From an uncultured Merdimonas sp. (GTDB lineage: Bacteria; Bacillota; Clostridia; Lachnospirales; Lachnospiraceae), in NCBI GenBank assembly GCA_944378225.1, contig CALWGE010000015.1, positions 1 through 48,057 of the forward strand: 48,057 nt of DNA. Reading direction: 5' to 3'. Position numbers and translations under genes: made by a program. The notes under the pieces were generated by a model. It made no database searches. It had not been told where the DNA came from and saw only the letters and a program-made list of their open reading frames with translations. Positions 32,773-44,328 of this stretch are shown in pieces (positions within the stretch are counted from its first letter, which is position 1; the number at the start of each line of letters is the position of its first letter).

Positions 32773-35046
32773 TCATTCCTGATTCAGCCAGGAAGCAAAA
32801 AATTCATCCGCAGAAACGGGACGGCTGTAATAATATCCCTGACCATAGTCACAGTGCAGTTCCCTTATCATGTCATGATCCTCCAGGGTCTCAACTCCTT
32901 CCACTACTGTGGGAATATTAAGTTTGTGTGCAAGTTCTATAATCTGTTCCATTATTACTTTAACATTTTTCTTTCCCTCAGCTACATCTTTCAGGAACCA
33001 TCTGTCCAGTTTAAGTTCATTAATCCGTATCTTTCCCAGGGTATTCATGGAAGAATATTCACTTCCAAAATCATCCAGTGAAACCCTGAACCCTTTCTCC
33101 TGCAGACCTTCTATCTTTCTGTTGACCTCCTCCACATTTTCGAAAGCAAATCCTTCCAGAATCTCCAGAGTAATCAGCTCCGCAGGAATCCGGTATTTGT
33201 CAGTGATTTTTATCAGCCAGGAAATGTAATCTTTTTCATAGAATGTTCTCTTGGACTGGTTCACTGATACAGGAAATGGCTCTGCACCCTGATCAATCCA
33301 CTCCCTGAGCTTTCTGCATACAGACTCTACCATATACATATCAAACTGAACACAGAAACCGTTCGCCTCAAATAAGGGAATAAACTGATCCGGATAGATC
33401 ATTCCTCCGTCCGACTTAAACCAGCGGACTAAAGCCTCTGCACCTGCCGTTTTCCCTGAGTTGAGGGATATTTTAGGCTGCAGATACAGCTGAAATTCAC
33501 GGTCCTCCAACGCCTGATTCATATGGGACTCCACATAATTGCCAAGGATTTCTTTCTGGTGCAGTTCCTTATCAAAAAACATGACGTTGTTCTGGTGCAC
33601 TTCCTTGGCCCGTTCCAGCGCCAGCATCACATGTGTCATAATCTCATCCAGAGTCTGGGATTTCTCATTTTCCTCTACGACAGCAGCTCCGCAGCACAGA
33701 AGAAGCTGATAATCCCCTTTTGCATCCGAAGCAACTCTGGTGACGCTGTCCATCAGTATTTTCAGCCTCTTCTCCAGCCGTTCTTTGTCTGTCTCCGTTG
33801 TATAGATATAGAAAATGTCCGCAGTCTCTCTGCAGAATATTTCTCCGGGCTCCAGATTTTTTTCTATCTGATCTTTTATGAAGCGCAGTACTCTGTCTCC
33901 CTGCTCTCTTCCATAGATTTCATTGATAAATTTAAACTGGTAAACATTCAGAGCCAGGATACTGTACTTCCTGTCTGTCCTGAGATTCTCTTCCACGTTC
34001 TGGCGGAAACAAAGCATATTGCAGGCGCCAGTCAGTGAATCGTAATAGGCAATCTGCCGAAGTTTGATTCCGTTTTTCCATACAAGACGGCAGCCGTAAG
34101 ACAAAAGTCCCAGCATCAGGAAAAGCATCATTCCCAAAAGCACACCCGCTGCATGAATTAACACATAAATTTCCCGGCTTCCCATACGGGTATTAATCAC
34201 ACTGAACAGACACCCTTCATGAATTCCCACTGACTGAATAAGTCCCTTGTATCTTTCACCGTTGTATGAGAAAGAAAATTCGAATTTGCCCGTATCCTGA
34301 AGCTGCTGCTTTGCCGCCTGAGTATCAGCCTCATCAAAATAAGGAGAAGAAAAGACATTTGTCAGCTGTCCGCTTATATCATCCTTTCCGGAACGCACAA
34401 CATAATTTCCATCCAGATCAATCATGTTAACATAACTGGTTCCGCCAGCAGAAACGTCTGCGCTTAAAATTTCACGAAAAATATCAATTCTGCTGCTGGC
34501 CGCAAGTGCCCCCACAATCTCGTTTCCATCGTATACCGGAGTGCCGTATATAATAACTTCTTCCTTCGACAATGCTCCCTGAATAATCCGGGAAATACTC
34601 TGATTTCCTTCCATAGCTTCCAGCAATACTTTTTGTGCCTCTTCGCTCACACCGGAAATATCTTTTTCCGTCACTCCCTGGTCCAGCACTGCTGCAGCTA
34701 AAGTTCCTGAATCATCCATATATATCATTGTAAGAAAATCATTTTTGTAATTCGCCAGATCAAGAAGCTCCGGAAAATCCGTTCTTTCCGCCAGCCCTGA
34801 ACTGCCAATGACACTTGCAACGGTATCTATAATCTGAAAATCTGAATGAATTTGATCATAAAGCCGTTTGCAGTATCCTTCTGTCTCTTCCTGCAGCTGC
34901 TTTGCAACCGAACGATCCATCATATCCACCAGAATAGCGGCAAAAATGACACCACCTGTGAGGAGCAATATTCCTGCTCCAATAACTGTTCTGATGATTC
35001 TTTTCAGCTGTTTTTCCGTCCGCTTTTCATTCATTTCCCGATACAT
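32773..35046 (-). CDS. Cyclic-di-GMP phosphodiesterase with degenerate GGDEF and EAL domains
   Basis: About 757 residues: a membrane helix (15-35), an extracellular dCache-type sensor (about 40-280), a second helix (about 290-315), a GGDEF-like domain (about 330-480) and a C-terminal EAL domain (about 495-755). The GGDEF active-site motif is replaced by CRETADIF near residue 400, so cyclase activity is unlikely. The EAL domain keeps EALVRW, DDFGSEYSS, LKLD, VVEGVET and QGYYYSRP, so it should break down c-di-GMP. It probably senses an external signal and lowers c-di-GMP. The ATG at 35046 is preferred over a GTG two codons earlier. Confidence 0.9.
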   Translation of the reverse strand: MYREMNEKRTEKQLKRIIRTVIGAGILLLTGGVIFAAILVDMMDRSVAKQLQEETEGYCKRLYDQIHSDFQIIDTVASVIGSSGLAERTDFPELLDLANYKNDFLTMIYMDDSGTLAAAVLDQGVTEKDISGVSEEAQKVLLEAMEGNQSISRIIQGALSKEEVIIYGTPVYDGNEIVGALAASSRIDIFREILSADVSAGGTSYVNMIDLDGNYVVRSGKDDISGQLTNVFSSPYFDEADTQAAKQQLQDTGKFEFSFSYNGERYKGLIQSVGIHEGCLFSVINTRMGSREIYVLIHAAGVLLGMMLFLMLGLLSYGCRLVWKNGIKLRQIAYYDSLTGACNMLCFRQNVEENLRTDRKYSILALNVYQFKFINEIYGREQGDRVLRFIKDQIEKNLEPGEIFCRETADIFYIYTTETDKERLEKRLKILMDSVTRVASDAKGDYQLLLCCGAAVVEENEKSQTLDEIMTHVMLALERAKEVHQNNVMFFDKELHQKEILGNYVESHMNQALEDREFQLYLQPKISLNSGKTAGAEALVRWFKSDGGMIYPDQFIPLFEANGFCVQFDMYMVESVCRKLREWIDQGAEPFPVSVNQSKRTFYEKDYISWLIKITDKYRIPAELITLEILEGFAFENVEEVNRKIEGLQEKGFRVSLDDFGSEYSSMNTLGKIRINELKLDRWFLKDVAEGKKNVKVIMEQIIELAHKLNIPTVVEGVETLEDHDMIRELHCDYGQGYYYSRPVSADEFFASWLNQE

Positions 35047-35135
35047 CTGCACACAGCCTCCACAATCTCCGGTATCTGTACAGCTCTGGTTCTGTCTTTA
35101 TTTTACACGGAAAAACAGCGAATAACAAGATTCCT

Positions 35136-36320
35136 TTATTTTTCGGCTACATATCCGTTTTCCAGGGTTATCACACACTGATAATGCGGATCCATACGGC
35201 TTATTCTTTCTTTAATATCCATACACAGCTGATTTTTTTCTTTTTCATTGTAAGAGTACGGAACTACCACATCAAAAATCAGATTAATCTGCTGTTCGCC
35301 TGCCACCAGCCGAAAATCATGAATAGACAGACGTTCGTCTATTTCTTTAACAGCAGACTCTACCTGTTCCTTCAGCTCCGCTACCCGTTCGTTTCTCACT
35401 TCTACCGGATCCATATGAATTACCAGAAACAGCCCCAGCTTTTTCACCGCGTCCCTTTCAATCCGGTCAATAATCTCATGAGATGTTTCCACATCCACAT
35501 CATTAGGCACTTCTGCATGAACAGAAGCCAGACTCCGGGTAGGACCATAATTATGAACAATTAAATCATGACTCCCCAGAATGCCGTCATAGCTCTCCAC
35601 AAAATCCGTAATTTTTTTATACAGTTCCCGATCCACCGGCTGCCCAATCAAGGGTTCCAGTGTATCCCGGGCAATTCCGATTCCGGCCCACATTACTACA
35701 AGCGACACAAGCAGACCCACAAATCCGTCAATGTTAATCCCGGTAAAGTGAAAGAACAGAATTGACGCAACAGTGGCCAGCGTTGTAATCACATCTCCAA
35801 GAGCATCCGTTGCCGTAGCCTGCATCACACTGGAATTGATTCTTTTTCCCAGCACTTTATTGAAGTAACCCAGCCAGAGCTTTACACACACAGATGCAAG
35901 AAGAATCAGCACAGGGATCAGATCAAAGCTCAAATCCTCCGGATGCCGTATTTTTTCTATAGAATTCTTAAAGAATGTAAAACCTACCTGAAGAACCAGA
36001 AATGATACCGCCAAAGCTGCAATGTATTCGATTCTGCCATGACCGAAGGGATGTTCACTGTCTGCCGGTTTTCCCGCCATTTTTACCCCTACAAAGCCAA
36101 TAACCGAAGATGCCGCATCCGACAGATTATTAAAGGCATCTGCCATAACAGCAACGCTTCGCACTGCCGCTCCTACTGCCAGTTTTCCTGCAAACAGCAG
36201 CACATTGCAGATAATTCCCACAATACTGGAAAGAATACCGTAATCTGTGCGTACCTTTGCGTCATCTGTATCCTCATAATTTTTCACAAATTTTCTGACC
36301 AGCAGATTAACCACTATCAT
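35136..36320 (-). CDS. Cation diffusion facilitator transporter
   Basis: A 394-residue metal exporter. Six membrane helices lie in about 28-215. The metal-site residues are visible as DAFNNLSDAASS, HPFGHGRIEY and TDALGDV. A cytosolic ferredoxin-like domain (about 215-300) follows, with a further ~90-residue C-terminal part. The family exchanges Zn, Fe, Mn or Co for protons; which metal is used here is not evident. AAGGAG lies just before the ATG. It is single in orientation between the EAL gene and the PBP gene. Confidence 0.88.
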   Translation of the reverse strand: MIVVNLLVRKFVKNYEDTDDAKVRTDYGILSSIVGIICNVLLFAGKLAVGAAVRSVAVMADAFNNLSDAASSVIGFVGVKMAGKPADSEHPFGHGRIEYIAALAVSFLVLQVGFTFFKNSIEKIRHPEDLSFDLIPVLILLASVCVKLWLGYFNKVLGKRINSSVMQATATDALGDVITTLATVASILFFHFTGINIDGFVGLLVSLVVMWAGIGIARDTLEPLIGQPVDRELYKKITDFVESYDGILGSHDLIVHNYGPTRSLASVHAEVPNDVDVETSHEIIDRIERDAVKKLGLFLVIHMDPVEVRNERVAELKEQVESAVKEIDERLSIHDFRLVAGEQQINLIFDVVVPYSYNEKEKNQLCMDIKERISRMDPHYQCVITLENGYVAEK

Positions 36321-36379
36321 TCACTCCTTCGTTTTTCTGTATTCTGCTTCTTTGATATATTTCCGGATAACAGGAAAAG

Positions 36380-36419
36380 AAGGAACCTCCGGAAATCTTA
36401 TTTTATCCGTAGGTTCCTT
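36380..36419. terminator. Terminator after the penicillin-binding protein gene
   Basis: AAGGAACCT (36380-36388) pairs with AGGTTCCTT (36411-36419), with an inner CGGA/TCCG helix. On the minus strand CTTTTCCTG follows. It lies between the PBP stop and the CDF start. Confidence 0.7.
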
Positions 36420-36454
36420 ATTTTGTTTCATATTATATCCGCAATTTCTTTTGG

Positions 36455-39064
36455 CTATTGTCCTGTATCAATCTGAGCCCCCGGATCTGTTTCCACTACT
36501 GCTGTTCCATCTCCGCTGTTCTGCGCAGCCCCATTCGAAAGCGGGCTGGTAGCTGTTCCTATCACATTGCCGGGATGAAGGCTGCAGGGTTTGGCCACCA
36601 GAGGCGAGCCGGAAACATTATTGTCTTCCGGAATCAGTGTAATAATGCGGAATTCGTGAACCGGACACATATCTGTCGCCAGTGCGCCGCTTTCCACACA
36701 GGCCTCTCCGGTCACATGCACATCGCAGTATTCTGTAGGCTGAGTACCTTCGGCAAAATACTCTGTTTTCATCATGCCGTCACAGATGCCGGGAATAGGC
36801 AGCTTGCCGGAAGCAGAGCAGACAGTAGCGCTTGTGATGTTATCCGGCATCTCAAAGCTCTTGTTTTCCAGATTCTCATGAATCCGGGACATTACCTCAC
36901 GCCAGATATTCAGGTGATACCGGGTCTCTCCCGCACCGCTGTTCAGCTTGTGATTATTGTCGTACCCGGCCCATACGCCTGCTGTATAGTAGGGAGTAAA
37001 TCCTACAAACCATACATCGTTGTTATCGGTCGTAGTACCTGTCTTTCCGGCAATATTCATACCGGAGAAATTCGCTCTCGTACCCGTTCCGGAACGTACC
37101 ACGTCCTGCATGGCGCTGGTCAGCAGCCAGGCTGTGCTGTCTTTCAGAACAGTTCTGGTATAGGATTCTGTATTGTCAATCAGGACGTTTCCGTCATGAT
37201 CCAGAATTCTGGTATAAAATACAGGCTTTGTATAAACGCCTCCGTTGGCAATCGTTGCATAGGAAGCCGTCAGCTCAACGTTCTTAACGCCATTTGTCAG
37301 GCCGCCCAGCGCAAGAGTCTGTCCGTAATCGTTATGGCCGCTCTCAGTAGTCTCTGTCTGAATCGTCGTAAATCCGAAGTTCTCCAGATAGGAAACACCC
37401 AGCTGCGTCGTAATATCCGTCAGTGTCTTAACCGCCACAATATTAATGGAGTTCATAATACCGGTCCGCAAAGAAGTCCAGCCGCTGTAGCTTCTGTTAG
37501 CGTTCCTTACTTCGCGTCCCTTTCCGTTTTCATACCGGTAAGGCGCGTCATACTGCGTAGTAGCCAGAGTCATTCCTGACGCGTCAAGCGCAGGCGCATA
37601 AGTAGATACGATCTTGAAAGTAGAACCTGGCTGACGCATAGTATCTGTAGCCCTGTTCAGAGACAGACTGGCTGTCTTCTCTCCTCGTCCTCCTACGATT
37701 CCCTTCACGTAACCGGTGGTCTGATCCATAACTACCATGGAAATCTGAGGCTGCACTGTAATATCAATATTCTCGTAGACCGTATCGCCTTCTTCCACCA
37801 GAGCCTCTTTATAAGTCTCTATATGAGCCAGAGCGTCCTCCTCGGTGTCAAACAGCAGTTCGAAATCGGCATACTCATTTTCCTGGAAATATTTTTGCAT
37901 CATTTCCTTACTGTAGTTAATCTGCTCACCGTCCGGCTTCACTATGGTCAGCGCGTACTCCAGACCATATTTAACCGTGTCCGGATAATTCTCCGGATCT
38001 GAGGTTTCTTCATCCATAATGGCCTGAATCTCCGGATCCTGTGCCGTCTCAATAGTAAGACCGCCGTTGTAAACCAGATTGTAAGCCTGCTGAGACGTAT
38101 AACCCTTGATCTCCTGCAGGTCTTTAACCACCTCTTCAATGGTTGCATCCACATAATAGGAATAAACGGTCGAAGTGCCTGTGCTTTCATTGGTCGTCTG
38201 AATCCGTTCATAGACGTTGTCCGCCATGGCTTCATTATATTCGTCCTCAGTGATATGCTCATGCCTGAGCATGGAATCCAGAACCAGTTCCCGACGCTTT
38301 GCATTTTCCTCCGGATGGCTGATCGGATTATATTTGCTGGGATTCTGAGTAATTGCAGCAATGGCTGCCGCCTCAGAAACCGTCAGATCACTTACACTCT
38401 TATTAAAATAGCGGTTTGCCGCTGCCTGAACTCCCAGAGTATTCTGTCCCAGGTTAATGGTGTTCAGATAGGCCTCCAGAATTTCTTCCTTGGTCATAAT
38501 CTTTTCCAGTTCCAAAGCCAGATACTGTTCCTGAAGCTTGCGCTCTACTTTTTCGGCAAACGTATCCTCGCTCATGAAGTCAAACACGCTGTTTTTCAAA
38601 AGCTGCTGAGTAAGGGTGCTGGCTCCCTGAGTTTCTTTAAATCCGCTGGCTATCATCGTTACGCCCGCACGCAGAATACCACGCAGGTCGATACCATTAT
38701 GTTCATAAAAACGTTCATCTTCGATATCGATAAAGGCCCAGCGGACGTTCTCAGGAATATTTTCTATATCCACCCATACGCGGTTGGAGCCTGCCGTAAC
38801 GAGCTCTGCCATCGTATTGCCTTCCGAATCCAGCATGACAGACTTATATCCCCGCGGGATAACCGTCGTATTATCAATATCCGGCGCATTGTCAACAACG
38901 CCCTTCACGATCCCGATGCCCGCACAGATACCGACAACGCCTACGACCAGGATACAAATCAGAAATGCTTTTATGAATATGACACTTGCTTTTTTCTTTA
39001 CTTTTGTAGCCTTGGAGTGCATGGACTTCTGCTTTTTAGAAGTTCCGCGTTTTCCATAATTCAT
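36455..39064 (-). CDS. Class A penicillin-binding protein (PBP1A type)
   Basis: About 869 residues. A short basic cytosolic tail and one membrane helix (about 28-50) are followed by a glycosyltransferase GT51 domain (catalytic Glu in EDERFYEHNG near 116; GASTLTQQL) and a transpeptidase domain with SxxK (GSTFK, Ser near 480), SxN (SIN, near 538) and KTG (KTGTT, near 672). The C-terminus is Cys-containing and Ser/Gly/Asn-rich. It polymerises and cross-links peptidoglycan outside the membrane. The ATG at 39064 with GAGGAGG 6 bases before is preferred over an upstream GTG or ATG. It reads away from the DUF6514 operon. Confidence 0.93.
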   Translation of the reverse strand: MNYGKRGTSKKQKSMHSKATKVKKKASVIFIKAFLICILVVGVVGICAGIGIVKGVVDNAPDIDNTTVIPRGYKSVMLDSEGNTMAELVTAGSNRVWVDIENIPENVRWAFIDIEDERFYEHNGIDLRGILRAGVTMIASGFKETQGASTLTQQLLKNSVFDFMSEDTFAEKVERKLQEQYLALELEKIMTKEEILEAYLNTINLGQNTLGVQAAANRYFNKSVSDLTVSEAAAIAAITQNPSKYNPISHPEENAKRRELVLDSMLRHEHITEDEYNEAMADNVYERIQTTNESTGTSTVYSYYVDATIEEVVKDLQEIKGYTSQQAYNLVYNGGLTIETAQDPEIQAIMDEETSDPENYPDTVKYGLEYALTIVKPDGEQINYSKEMMQKYFQENEYADFELLFDTEEDALAHIETYKEALVEEGDTVYENIDITVQPQISMVVMDQTTGYVKGIVGGRGEKTASLSLNRATDTMRQPGSTFKIVSTYAPALDASGMTLATTQYDAPYRYENGKGREVRNANRSYSGWTSLRTGIMNSINIVAVKTLTDITTQLGVSYLENFGFTTIQTETTESGHNDYGQTLALGGLTNGVKNVELTASYATIANGGVYTKPVFYTRILDHDGNVLIDNTESYTRTVLKDSTAWLLTSAMQDVVRSGTGTRANFSGMNIAGKTGTTTDNNDVWFVGFTPYYTAGVWAGYDNNHKLNSGAGETRYHLNIWREVMSRIHENLENKSFEMPDNITSATVCSASGKLPIPGICDGMMKTEYFAEGTQPTEYCDVHVTGEACVESGALATDMCPVHEFRIITLIPEDNNVSGSPLVAKPCSLHPGNVIGTATSPLSNGAAQNSGDGTAVVETDPGAQIDTGQ

Positions 39065-39179
39065 CTTCGTTCCTCCTCTACATCGTTTCATTATAACAAA
39101 AGTTTCCCCAGGAATAAAGGGAAATTTAAAATTTCACAGTTTTATCAGCATTTCTTAAGGTTTTTACGTCCGTTATCAG

Positions 39180-39209
39180 TTGACAAAAAGAAGCGGTTCA
39201 TTCTATACT
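39180..39209 (+). promoter_or_regulatory. Promoter of the DUF6514-yigZ-cotH unit
   Basis: TTGACA (39180-39185), 18 bases, then TATACT (39204-39209). Start near 39216 gives a ~140-base leader. A second -10-like TATAAT lies at 39286-39291. Confidence 0.65.
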
Positions 39210-39355
39210 GACCCTGTATACAAAGGATTTTCCGGAAATTTTCAGACCCTGACAGCTTTCGACAGTCTTTGCATCTTTCATAAGCTATAATATTCCTGAA
39301 CCGGGATTTTCCCCGCAAACCGCGGAAAAACAAAACCGGTTAAAGGAGAATTAGG

Positions 39356-39664
39356 ATGCAAAGGGAATTTTTAATTGAAACGCGGGCTGTCTCGGACGAA
39401 AAAGGAAACCTGCTGAATCTGAAATACTATCTGATCGAAGAGGATGCTCCTGATTTGGCTGCCCCTCTCTATCGAATCTGCATAAAAAAATCTCTGTCAG
39501 GGCAGTCCTGTGTGGAGGAAACACAAAGCACTCCTCCTGTCTCAGACTCAGAAGCGCATGCGCGCCGGATGCTCCGTCAGCTGATTACAAATGCAGTAAC
39601 ACCCGTATGTCTTCTGGAGATCGTGGATGACATGATAACAAAGGAAGATATCACGGTCACCTGA
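39356..39664 (+). CDS. DUF6514 family protein
   Basis: A 102-residue soluble protein: LIETRAVSDEKGNLLNLKYY at the N-terminus, then LAAPLYRICIKKSLSG, and an acidic helical end, VTPVCLLEIVDDMITKEDIT. This matches the small Clostridia family DUF6514, whose function is unknown. AAAGGAG lies 8 bases before the ATG. It is followed by yigZ after 11 bases, so they are co-transcribed. Confidence 0.8.
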   Translation: MQREFLIETRAVSDEKGNLLNLKYYLIEEDAPDLAAPLYRICIKKSLSGQSCVEETQSTPPVSDSEAHARRMLRQLITNAVTPVCLLEIVDDMITKEDITVT

Positions 39665-39675
39665 AAGGATTACAA

Positions 39676-40338
39676 ATGACTGAAACATACCGTTTTACCT
39701 GGCAGGGCGGTTCCGGCGAGCTCACGGAAAAAAAATCCCGTTTTATCGCCACCCTTGCTCCTGTCAAATCTGAAGAACAAGCTCTGCAGTTTATTGAGCA
39801 GATAAAAAAACAATACTGGGATGCCCGGCACAACTGCACGGCCTTTACTATCGGAAACCGTCATCAACTGACTCGCTGCAGCGATGACGGAGAACCTGCC
39901 GGTACTGCAGGACGTCCCATGCTGGACGTGCTCCTGGGCGAAGACATCCATGATACCTGCGTGGTAGTGACACGCTATTTCGGCGGTACGCTGCTGGGAA
40001 CCGGCGGGCTGGTACGCGCTTATTCAGGAGCAGTGCGTGAAGCCATCAGACAATCTGTCATTCTGGAAAGACAGAAAGGGATACGCCTTGGCATCCACAC
40101 TGATTACGGCGACATAGGAAAAATACAGTATCTGATTGGGCAGAACCAGATACCGGTTCTCTCCTCATCCTATACAGATTCTGTTCTTCTTCAGACTCTC
40201 GTTCCCGAGACTTTCTTTGACTCCTTTGTTTCAGCTCTTATCGAAGGTACCTCCGGAAAAGCACGTCTGATCAAAGGGGAATCCGTCTGGTATGCGCTTG
40301 AAAACGGTCAGCCCCTGCTTTTTGACAAGGAGGCCTGA
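39676..40338 (+). CDS. YigZ family protein (IMPACT family)
   Basis: A 220-residue protein with the UPF0029/IMPACT N-terminal domain: EKKSRFIATLAPV, NCTAFTIGNRHQLTRCSDDG, EPAGTAGRPMLDVLL, VVVTRYFGGTLLGTGGLVRA. A C-terminal ferredoxin-like domain (about 140-210) follows. The family has a role near translation control in eukaryotes; the bacterial role is not settled. The ATG follows AAAGG by 7 bases, and its stop is 2 bases before the next gene. Confidence 0.9.
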   Translation: MTETYRFTWQGGSGELTEKKSRFIATLAPVKSEEQALQFIEQIKKQYWDARHNCTAFTIGNRHQLTRCSDDGEPAGTAGRPMLDVLLGEDIHDTCVVVTRYFGGTLLGTGGLVRAYSGAVREAIRQSVILERQKGIRLGIHTDYGDIGKIQYLIGQNQIPVLSSSYTDSVLLQTLVPETFFDSFVSALIEGTSGKARLIKGESVWYALENGQPLLFDKEA

Positions 40339-40340
40339 AT

Positions 40341-42827
40341 ATGGATTTTTTTTCCGCAAGAAAGCTTACCAGATTCTGGGTCTGCCTTTTTACGGCAGCT
40401 CTGTTTCTCCTGTTCCTCGTCTTTTTTCTCTGGGAGTATAAAAATGGTCTTTTCACCAATCCGGCTCTCTCCCTGCGCATAAATGAAATCTGTACTATCA
40501 ATCCCGGAACGCAGGAAAGCGGGAATACAACCTACGAAGATTATATAGAGCTTTATAATCCCACAGACCAGCCTGTGTCCCTGAATGGCATGTATCTGTC
40601 TGATGACCCCGGAGAGCCTCTGCTTGCCGCACTTCCGGATGAGGAAATTGCTCCGGGTGAGTATTATGTAATCTATGCAGTCGGGGAAGGAGACTCTGCA
40701 CCGGAAGGCTGCCCTTCCGTTTCCTTTGGACTGACAGAAGAGGAAACGATCCTTCTGACCTGGGTAACGGAAACTGATACCGGAATTACCAGCACACATA
40801 CCCTGGATTCCGTTTACATTCCTTCATCCATCGCTTCCGGAGCTGTCTATGCTGCTTCCGGGGACGGCAGCAGTGATTTTACAGAATCCCGCCCCTCTCC
40901 GGGCGTCTCAAACAGTACCTCTTCCCGTGTTCTGGAAGAACCTGTCTTTCAGTCCCAGGGCGGATTTTATGAGGACAGCGCTGAAGTCGCCCTGGCCGCC
41001 GCAGACGGGCTGACCATCCGTTATACCCTGGACGGAAGTGAACCCACGGAAGAATCCCCGCTCTATACAGAACCTCTGCTTCTTACAGATCCCAGTGAGC
41101 AGAATAATGTATATTCCTCCAGAGAAGATATTACCTCCCTGGATCGCAATTACCAGGCGCCGGAAAACCCTGTGGACAAGGCTGTCATTGTGCGTGCTGC
41201 TGCTTTTGATGACGAGGGAAACCGCAGCAATACAGTGACATCTACCTTTTTTATTGACTTTGACGAAAAGGAAGGGTATGAAAACGCCGTAATTCTTTCT
41301 CTGGTCACAGAGCCGGACAATCTTTTTTCCGATGAAACCGGAATCTATGTACGCGGTTCTCTCTATGAGGACGCTCTGGAAACAGGAGAAATATATGAAG
41401 AATTTCCCTGGATAGAGTTAATGGATTATACTCGCTATTATCTGGAAGGAATGGATTCCGAAAGGCCTGTTCATTTGGAACTGTATTCCATTTACGGAGA
41501 TGCACTTATTGATCAGTCCTGTGGTATCCGCATCCGCGGCAACGAATCCAGGAGCTTTCCTCAGAAGAGTTTTACTCTCTATGCTCGGAAACGCTATGAA
41601 AAGGACTCCTTTGACTGCAGACTTTTCAGCGATGACTTCTCCCTTACAAGTCTGATTCTGAATAACAGCAAGACTCTGAAAAAAGTTTTCTTCTTTTCTC
41701 TGGTAGAGGATCGGAACGCAGCTGTCCAGAAATACAGCCCATGCCAGGTTTTCCTGAACGGAGAATACTGGGGCATGTATTATCTCATGGAACGCTATTC
41801 CTCTGAATATCTGGAGGGACGCTACGGGGCTGATCCGGAAAATTCCACTCTGATTAAAGATACCCGCTATGTAGACGACGGGGATGAAGAAGGCATCGAG
41901 AGTTTTCGCGCCCTGAGAGACTATCTGGATCGGGACGATCTGGACGACCCGGAAGTATACTCCGGTCTTCTGGAACAGATGGACATGCAAAGCTTTATCG
42001 ACTGGATGTGCACCAATATTTATATTGCCAACACAGACAGCAAACCTCTGGAAAACAATGTCTACACATGGAAATCCGAACAGGCCGCAGAAGGAGCGTC
42101 AGCTGACACCCTGAAATACAGTGACGGAAAATGGCGCTGGATGCTCTACGATCTGGACGATTCGCTCGCTGTAGGCACTGCCATGGAGAATACGGAAGCT
42201 TACACCATGGACTCCTTTACTGATCATGCCGGCTATGCGCCCTGCGGCTATCTGTATGATAAACCTATTCCTGCTCTGATGAAGAACGAGGATTTCCGCA
42301 AACAGTTCGTTCTTACTTTTATGGACATGGCCAATGAAAATTTCCGGGCTGATCGTATTATGACTCTTCTGGATGAAATTGAGGATCAGTATTCATCCTG
42401 GGCTGATATCAGCTGGGAACGCTGGAATACGAATCCCCAGGATAAAACCTTTGCCGAGCAGGTGCAGGAGCTCCGCATTTTCCTTCAAAACCGCTTTGAA
42501 TATATCGTCCCCTGTCTGGCAGAGCATTTTGCTCTGACAGGAGAACTGGTGACGCTGACCCTTTCTGCAGAAGCAGATGGCAAAGACATTCCCGATGATT
42601 GCGAAACAGTTTCTCTGAATACTCTGAATCTGGGTTTGTCCAAAAGCAGCTGGCAGGGGCAGTATTATACCGACTATCCCATAACTCTGACAGCCCGGGA
42701 ACTCCCCGGTCTGGAATTTGTCCGTTGGGAAATGGAAGGCGGTGAATTTACAGAAGGCGATGCAGAAAGCCCTTGTATTCAAGTACAGCTGAACAGCAAC
42801 ACTCAGATCTGCGCCATATATGAATAA
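40341..42827 (+). CDS. CotH kinase family protein with lamin-tail domain
   Basis: An 828-residue, membrane-anchored extracellular protein. An N-terminal helix (about 12-34) is followed by a lamin-tail domain (about 45-190; INEICTINPG, DYIELYNPTDQPVSLNGMYL), a chitobiase-type C-terminal domain (about 200-310; LTIRYTLDGSEPTEESPLYT), and a CotH kinase-like domain (about 315-720) with GIRIRGNESRSFPQKSFTLY, an Arg/Tyr-rich region and YDLDDS near 601, the metal-binding motif of CotH kinases. A short beta-rich end follows. CotH phosphorylates spore-coat proteins; this larger form is more likely a surface enzyme. It starts 2 bases after yigZ. Confidence 0.88.
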   Translation: MDFFSARKLTRFWVCLFTAALFLLFLVFFLWEYKNGLFTNPALSLRINEICTINPGTQESGNTTYEDYIELYNPTDQPVSLNGMYLSDDPGEPLLAALPDEEIAPGEYYVIYAVGEGDSAPEGCPSVSFGLTEEETILLTWVTETDTGITSTHTLDSVYIPSSIASGAVYAASGDGSSDFTESRPSPGVSNSTSSRVLEEPVFQSQGGFYEDSAEVALAAADGLTIRYTLDGSEPTEESPLYTEPLLLTDPSEQNNVYSSREDITSLDRNYQAPENPVDKAVIVRAAAFDDEGNRSNTVTSTFFIDFDEKEGYENAVILSLVTEPDNLFSDETGIYVRGSLYEDALETGEIYEEFPWIELMDYTRYYLEGMDSERPVHLELYSIYGDALIDQSCGIRIRGNESRSFPQKSFTLYARKRYEKDSFDCRLFSDDFSLTSLILNNSKTLKKVFFFSLVEDRNAAVQKYSPCQVFLNGEYWGMYYLMERYSSEYLEGRYGADPENSTLIKDTRYVDDGDEEGIESFRALRDYLDRDDLDDPEVYSGLLEQMDMQSFIDWMCTNIYIANTDSKPLENNVYTWKSEQAAEGASADTLKYSDGKWRWMLYDLDDSLAVGTAMENTEAYTMDSFTDHAGYAPCGYLYDKPIPALMKNEDFRKQFVLTFMDMANENFRADRIMTLLDEIEDQYSSWADISWERWNTNPQDKTFAEQVQELRIFLQNRFEYIVPCLAEHFALTGELVTLTLSAEADGKDIPDDCETVSLNTLNLGLSKSSWQGQYYTDYPITLTARELPGLEFVRWEMEGGEFTEGDAESPCIQVQLNSNTQICAIYE

Positions 42828-42849
42828 CCTTTTCTTTTACAAAATTTTC

Positions 42850-42886
42850 AAAAGACGCTCCGGAAGAATCAGCCGGGGCGCTTTTT
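42850..42886 (+). terminator. Terminator after the cotH-like gene
   Basis: AAAAGACGCTCCGG pairs with CCGGGGCGCTTTTT, with one G-T wobble and one mismatch, followed by G and AT-rich sequence. Confidence 0.7.
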
Positions 42887-42915
42887 GAATTTACTGCAAA
42901 TTCTTCCGCTTATGA

Positions 42916-44307
<1,392 letters not shown>

Positions 44308-44328
44308 TTCCGCCTGATAACAAAAAAT

